Shown: one piece after another, positions 5,955-7,772 of the stretch
Layout of the letters: every line of letters begins with the position of its first letter
Numbering within the stretch: the first letter of the stretch is position 1
Notes under the pieces: generated by a model
The model's database searches: none
What the model saw: the letters and a program-made list of their open reading frames with translations, nothing else
What the model was told of the DNA's origin: nothing
NCBI GenBank assembly: GCA_937907975.1
Contig: CALEQS010000191.1
Span: 1 to 7,772, forward strand
Source of the DNA: an uncultured Clostridia bacterium
GTDB taxonomy: Bacteria; Bacillota; Clostridia; Oscillospirales; Oscillospiraceae
Direction: 5' to 3'
DNA length: 7,772 nt
Position numbers and translations under genes: made by a program

Positions 5955-6052
5955 GGAAGCACCCGTAAACATTCTGTGACTTTCCCGCCGTCTGTCCACA
6001 GTTTGTTCACGATCTGCACCACTTTCTTAACCCCGCCTTCATAATATTTTCC

Positions 6053-6081
6053 TTCCTTCCCCTCGCAAACTGTGGTATACT
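6053..6081 (+). promoter_or_regulatory. Extended -10 promoter of the rRNA methyltransferase gene
   Basis: TGG-TATACT (6073-6081) is an extended -10 element. The -35 position 17 bases upstream is TTCCTT (6053-6058), poor but tolerable with an extended -10. Transcription would begin near 6088, leaving a leader of about 67 bases that includes a 10-bp palindrome TTGCTAGCAA (6126-6135). The rest of the 5955-6052 stretch shows no feature I can support. Confidence 0.6.
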
Positions 6082-6154
6082 TTTTTGTGTATTACCATCA
6101 AGGTTACCAGCACATTACTAACACGTTGCTAGCAAAGTATCAGGAGGTATCTCC

Positions 6155-6931
6155 ATGTCTGAACGCAACCGTCCCGCCCGGGAGCCGCAGGCCGAAGCCG
6201 ACGGCGTGATCGAGGGCCGCAATGCCGTCACTGAGGCGCTGCGCACCGGGACTGTCATTGATAAGATCTTCATCCTCAAGGGGGAGACTGACTCCTCCCT
6301 CGGCCATATCGCCTCCACTGCTCGTGCCCGGGGCATCGTTGTGGTGGATGCGGACAAGCGCAAGCTGGACCGCATGAGCGTCACCCACGCCCATCAGGGC
6401 GTCATCGCCCTGTGCGCCGTGCGGGAGTATGCCAGCGTGGACGACATCCTTGCCGCTGCCCGGGAGAAGGGTGAAGCCCCTCTCATCGTGGTGTGCGATG
6501 AGCTGAGCGACCCCCACAATCTGGGCGCGGTGATCCGCACCGCCTGCTGTGCGGGTGCCCACGGCGTCATTATCCCCAAGCGCCGCTCCGCCGGACTCAC
6601 CGCCGTGGTGGCCAAGACCAGTGCCGGCGCCGTCAGCCACATCCCCGTGGCCCGGGTGCCCAACATCACCGCCCTGCTCAAACAGCTCAAGGACGAGGGC
6701 GTCTGGATCTTCGGCGCCGCCATGAACGGCACCACCCCGCTCTACTCCGCCGACCTGAAAGGCCCCGCCGCCATTGTCATCGGCAGCGAGGGCTCCGGCA
6801 TGAGCCGCCTGGTCGCGCAGGAGTGCGACTTCACTGTCAGCATTCCCATGAAAGGCGATCTGGATTCCCTGAACGCCTCCGCCGCCGCGGCCATTCTGCT
6901 CTATGAGGCCGTGCGGCAGAGAATGAACTAA
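6155..6931 (+). CDS. rlmB: 23S rRNA 2'-O-ribose methyltransferase, RlmB/TrmH (SpoU) family
   Basis: The 258-residue cytoplasmic product belongs to the SPOUT (SpoU) class, which methylates ribose 2'-OH groups in RNA using S-adenosylmethionine bound in a trefoil knot. The N-terminal substrate-binding domain carries GVIEGRNAVTEAL (17-29) and HQGV (80-83). The catalytic domain has motif 1 DPHNLGAVIRTA (119-130, with Asn122 and Arg128), motif 2 IVIGSEGSGMSRL (207-219) and motif 3 IPMKGDLDSLNASAAAAILLYE (230-251, key residues Ser238, Leu239, Asn240). Length and the N-terminal domain fit RlmB, which modifies the equivalent of G2251 in the peptidyl-transferase P loop. Paralogs such as TrmH or a YsgA-like enzyme cannot be excluded, so the exact target is a family-level inference. 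AGGAGGT (6142-6148) 6 bases before the ATG fixes the start. It is divergent from ftsH and is followed after 45 bases by an unrecognised gene, probably on the same transcript. Confidence 0.92.
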   Translation: MSERNRPAREPQAEADGVIEGRNAVTEALRTGTVIDKIFILKGETDSSLGHIASTARARGIVVVDADKRKLDRMSVTHAHQGVIALCAVREYASVDDILAAAREKGEAPLIVVCDELSDPHNLGAVIRTACCAGAHGVIIPKRRSAGLTAVVAKTSAGAVSHIPVARVPNITALLKQLKDEGVWIFGAAMNGTTPLYSADLKGPAAIVIGSEGSGMSRLVAQECDFTVSIPMKGDLDSLNASAAAAILLYEAVRQRMN

Positions 6932-6976
6932 CGAAACGATATTTCTCTTTTCTTATTTTAAGGAGCCATATATCTC

Positions 6977-7772
6977 ATGTCTGGAAACGGTGAAAAACCG
7001 AATAATGAACTCTACGCCCTGAACGATATGCTGGAGGGCGTGGAACCCGCCGAGGAGTCGCTGGACGACATTCTGGCCGAGGTCTACGGCCGCAAAAAGC
7101 CGGAACCAAAACCGGAACCGCCAGTGGAACCCAAATCCACACAGCCTGGCGGGGAAACGGAGACAGTGGAAACGGAGGACGAAGTTGTCCCCATTCAGGC
7201 CTGGCAGGCAGGTGAGACGCGCACCATCCACATCCCTCCGGTGGTGCGGGACGACGACGCCGACCAGCCCGACGTGCTCTCCGACCCGGAGCAGAAGCGC
7301 CGGGGCAAAAAGGGCAAGGTAGTCGCCTTCCCCGGTGCGCAGACGCCGCCGGAACCGCCGAAAAAGGCAGCTCCCTCCCCGTGGAAGGAGCCGGATGCCG
7401 CCGCCCTGCCCCAGGAGGTGCTGGACGCGGTCTTTGCCGACGTGCCCAACGTCAACTCCGATGAGCACCGCCCGGACGGTTTTCTTCCCTCCAAACGGGT
7501 CAAGGCGAAGGAGATCACCCCCGCCGCCCCTGACCGCCGGGAGGACTACCGGGCCAAGGCCGAGCCGGAGGAGACCGGCGAACGCCTTCAGGAGGAAAAG
7601 GAGAGCCGCATCAGCCGCTGGAAGTCGGATATGGACCGCTTTGCCGACTCCATGTTCTCCCAGGCGGCCTCTACCGACGAGGACACCGAGATGGCGGAAA
7701 AGTACATTCCGGGCACCGATGAGGAAGTCCCCTACGAACCGGAGGACGACGAGGAAGCCGAAGATGGGGACG
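6977..7772 (+). CDS. Unrecognised acidic, low-complexity protein (N-terminal 265 residues, partial)
   Basis: An ATG at 6977, preceded by AAGGAG (6960-6965) at 11 bases, opens a frame with no stop for 265 codons to the window edge. I do not recognise the family. The start has a predicted short helix, NELYALNDMLEG, then SLDDILAEVYG (28-38). Next come a Pro/Glu/Lys-rich stretch around PEPKPEPPVEP (42-52), a basic patch KRRGKKGK (106-113), another Pro-rich stretch, a charged segment with ESRISRWKSDMDRFADSMF, and a highly acidic end (YEPEDDEEAEDGD). No signal peptide, membrane segment or catalytic motif is visible in this part; most looks disordered. An opposing frame on the minus strand (6953-7468) is a shadow: it has low-complexity codon-bias composition and no good ribosome binding site. 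The short gap after rlmB suggests co-transcription. The missing C-terminal part could hold a membrane anchor or folded domain that decides the function. Confidence 0.8.
   Translation, partial: MSGNGEKPNNELYALNDMLEGVEPAEESLDDILAEVYGRKKPEPKPEPPVEPKSTQPGGETETVETEDEVVPIQAWQAGETRTIHIPPVVRDDDADQPDVLSDPEQKRRGKKGKVVAFPGAQTPPEPPKKAAPSPWKEPDAAALPQEVLDAVFADVPNVNSDEHRPDGFLPSKRVKAKEITPAAPDRREDYRAKAEPEETGERLQEEKESRISRWKSDMDRFADSMFSQAASTDEDTEMAEKYIPGTDEEVPYEPEDDEEAEDGD

Noticed and set aside
5992..6000. CTGTCCACA, resembling a DnaA box
   Set aside because: Only a single imperfect match is present, with no cluster of boxes, no AT-rich unwinding element and no dnaA/dnaN genes, so there is no support for an origin.
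6953..7468. 171-codon open frame on the minus strand
   Set aside because: It is antisense to the unrecognised plus-strand gene and has an Arg/Phe/Gly-rich composition typical of a shadow frame. The plus-strand frame has a ribosome binding site, correct spacing from rlmB and charged-residue codon use like its neighbours.

Overview
The window looks like chromosomal housekeeping DNA from a moderately GC-rich Clostridia-type Firmicute, most plausibly a gut Oscillospirales/Ruminococcaceae relative. The reasons are strong AGGAGG-type ribosome binding sites, sigma-A promoters in short AT-rich gaps within GC-rich coding DNA, a TTG start, a glycine-rich FtsH and a clostridial-type EF-G-like GTPase. 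The genus assignment is inference only. I see no phage, transposase, CRISPR, tRNA or rRNA. I also see no convincing new multi-gene system.

Layout. Positions 1-1519 (minus) hold the first 506 residues of an EF-G-like translational GTPase whose 3' end lies outside the window. A divergent promoter region (1520-1778) separates it from a plus-strand pair: an alpha/beta-hydrolase esterase (1779-2606) and a short-chain dehydrogenase (2707-3438) that resembles the EF-P 5-aminopentanone reductase (YmfI) group. Positions 3439-3718 are non-coding and hold six consecutive hairpins, the last being a clear intrinsic terminator shared with the convergent ftsH gene. ftsH occupies 3719-5875 (minus), starts with TTG and ends in a long acidic tail. 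A second divergent promoter region (5876-6154) carries a near-consensus sigma-A promoter for ftsH, with a perfect 14-bp palindrome over the predicted transcription start, and an extended -10 promoter for the plus-strand gene. That gene is an RlmB/TrmH-type rRNA 2'-O-methyltransferase (6155-6931). It is followed after 45 bases by the start of an unrecognised, acidic, low-complexity protein that runs off the right edge.

How the genes relate. Three of the six proteins touch the translation apparatus: the EF-G-like GTPase, the possible EF-P-modifying reductase and the rRNA methyltransferase. FtsH adds membrane protein quality control. They lie in at least four transcription units on alternating strands, so this is a loose theme and not an operon. 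The points most worth a second look are the non-canonical GTPase residues in the EF-G paralog, the hairpin array at 3443-3703 with an internally repeated hairpin motif, the palindrome at the ftsH start site, and the unknown acidic protein at the right edge.
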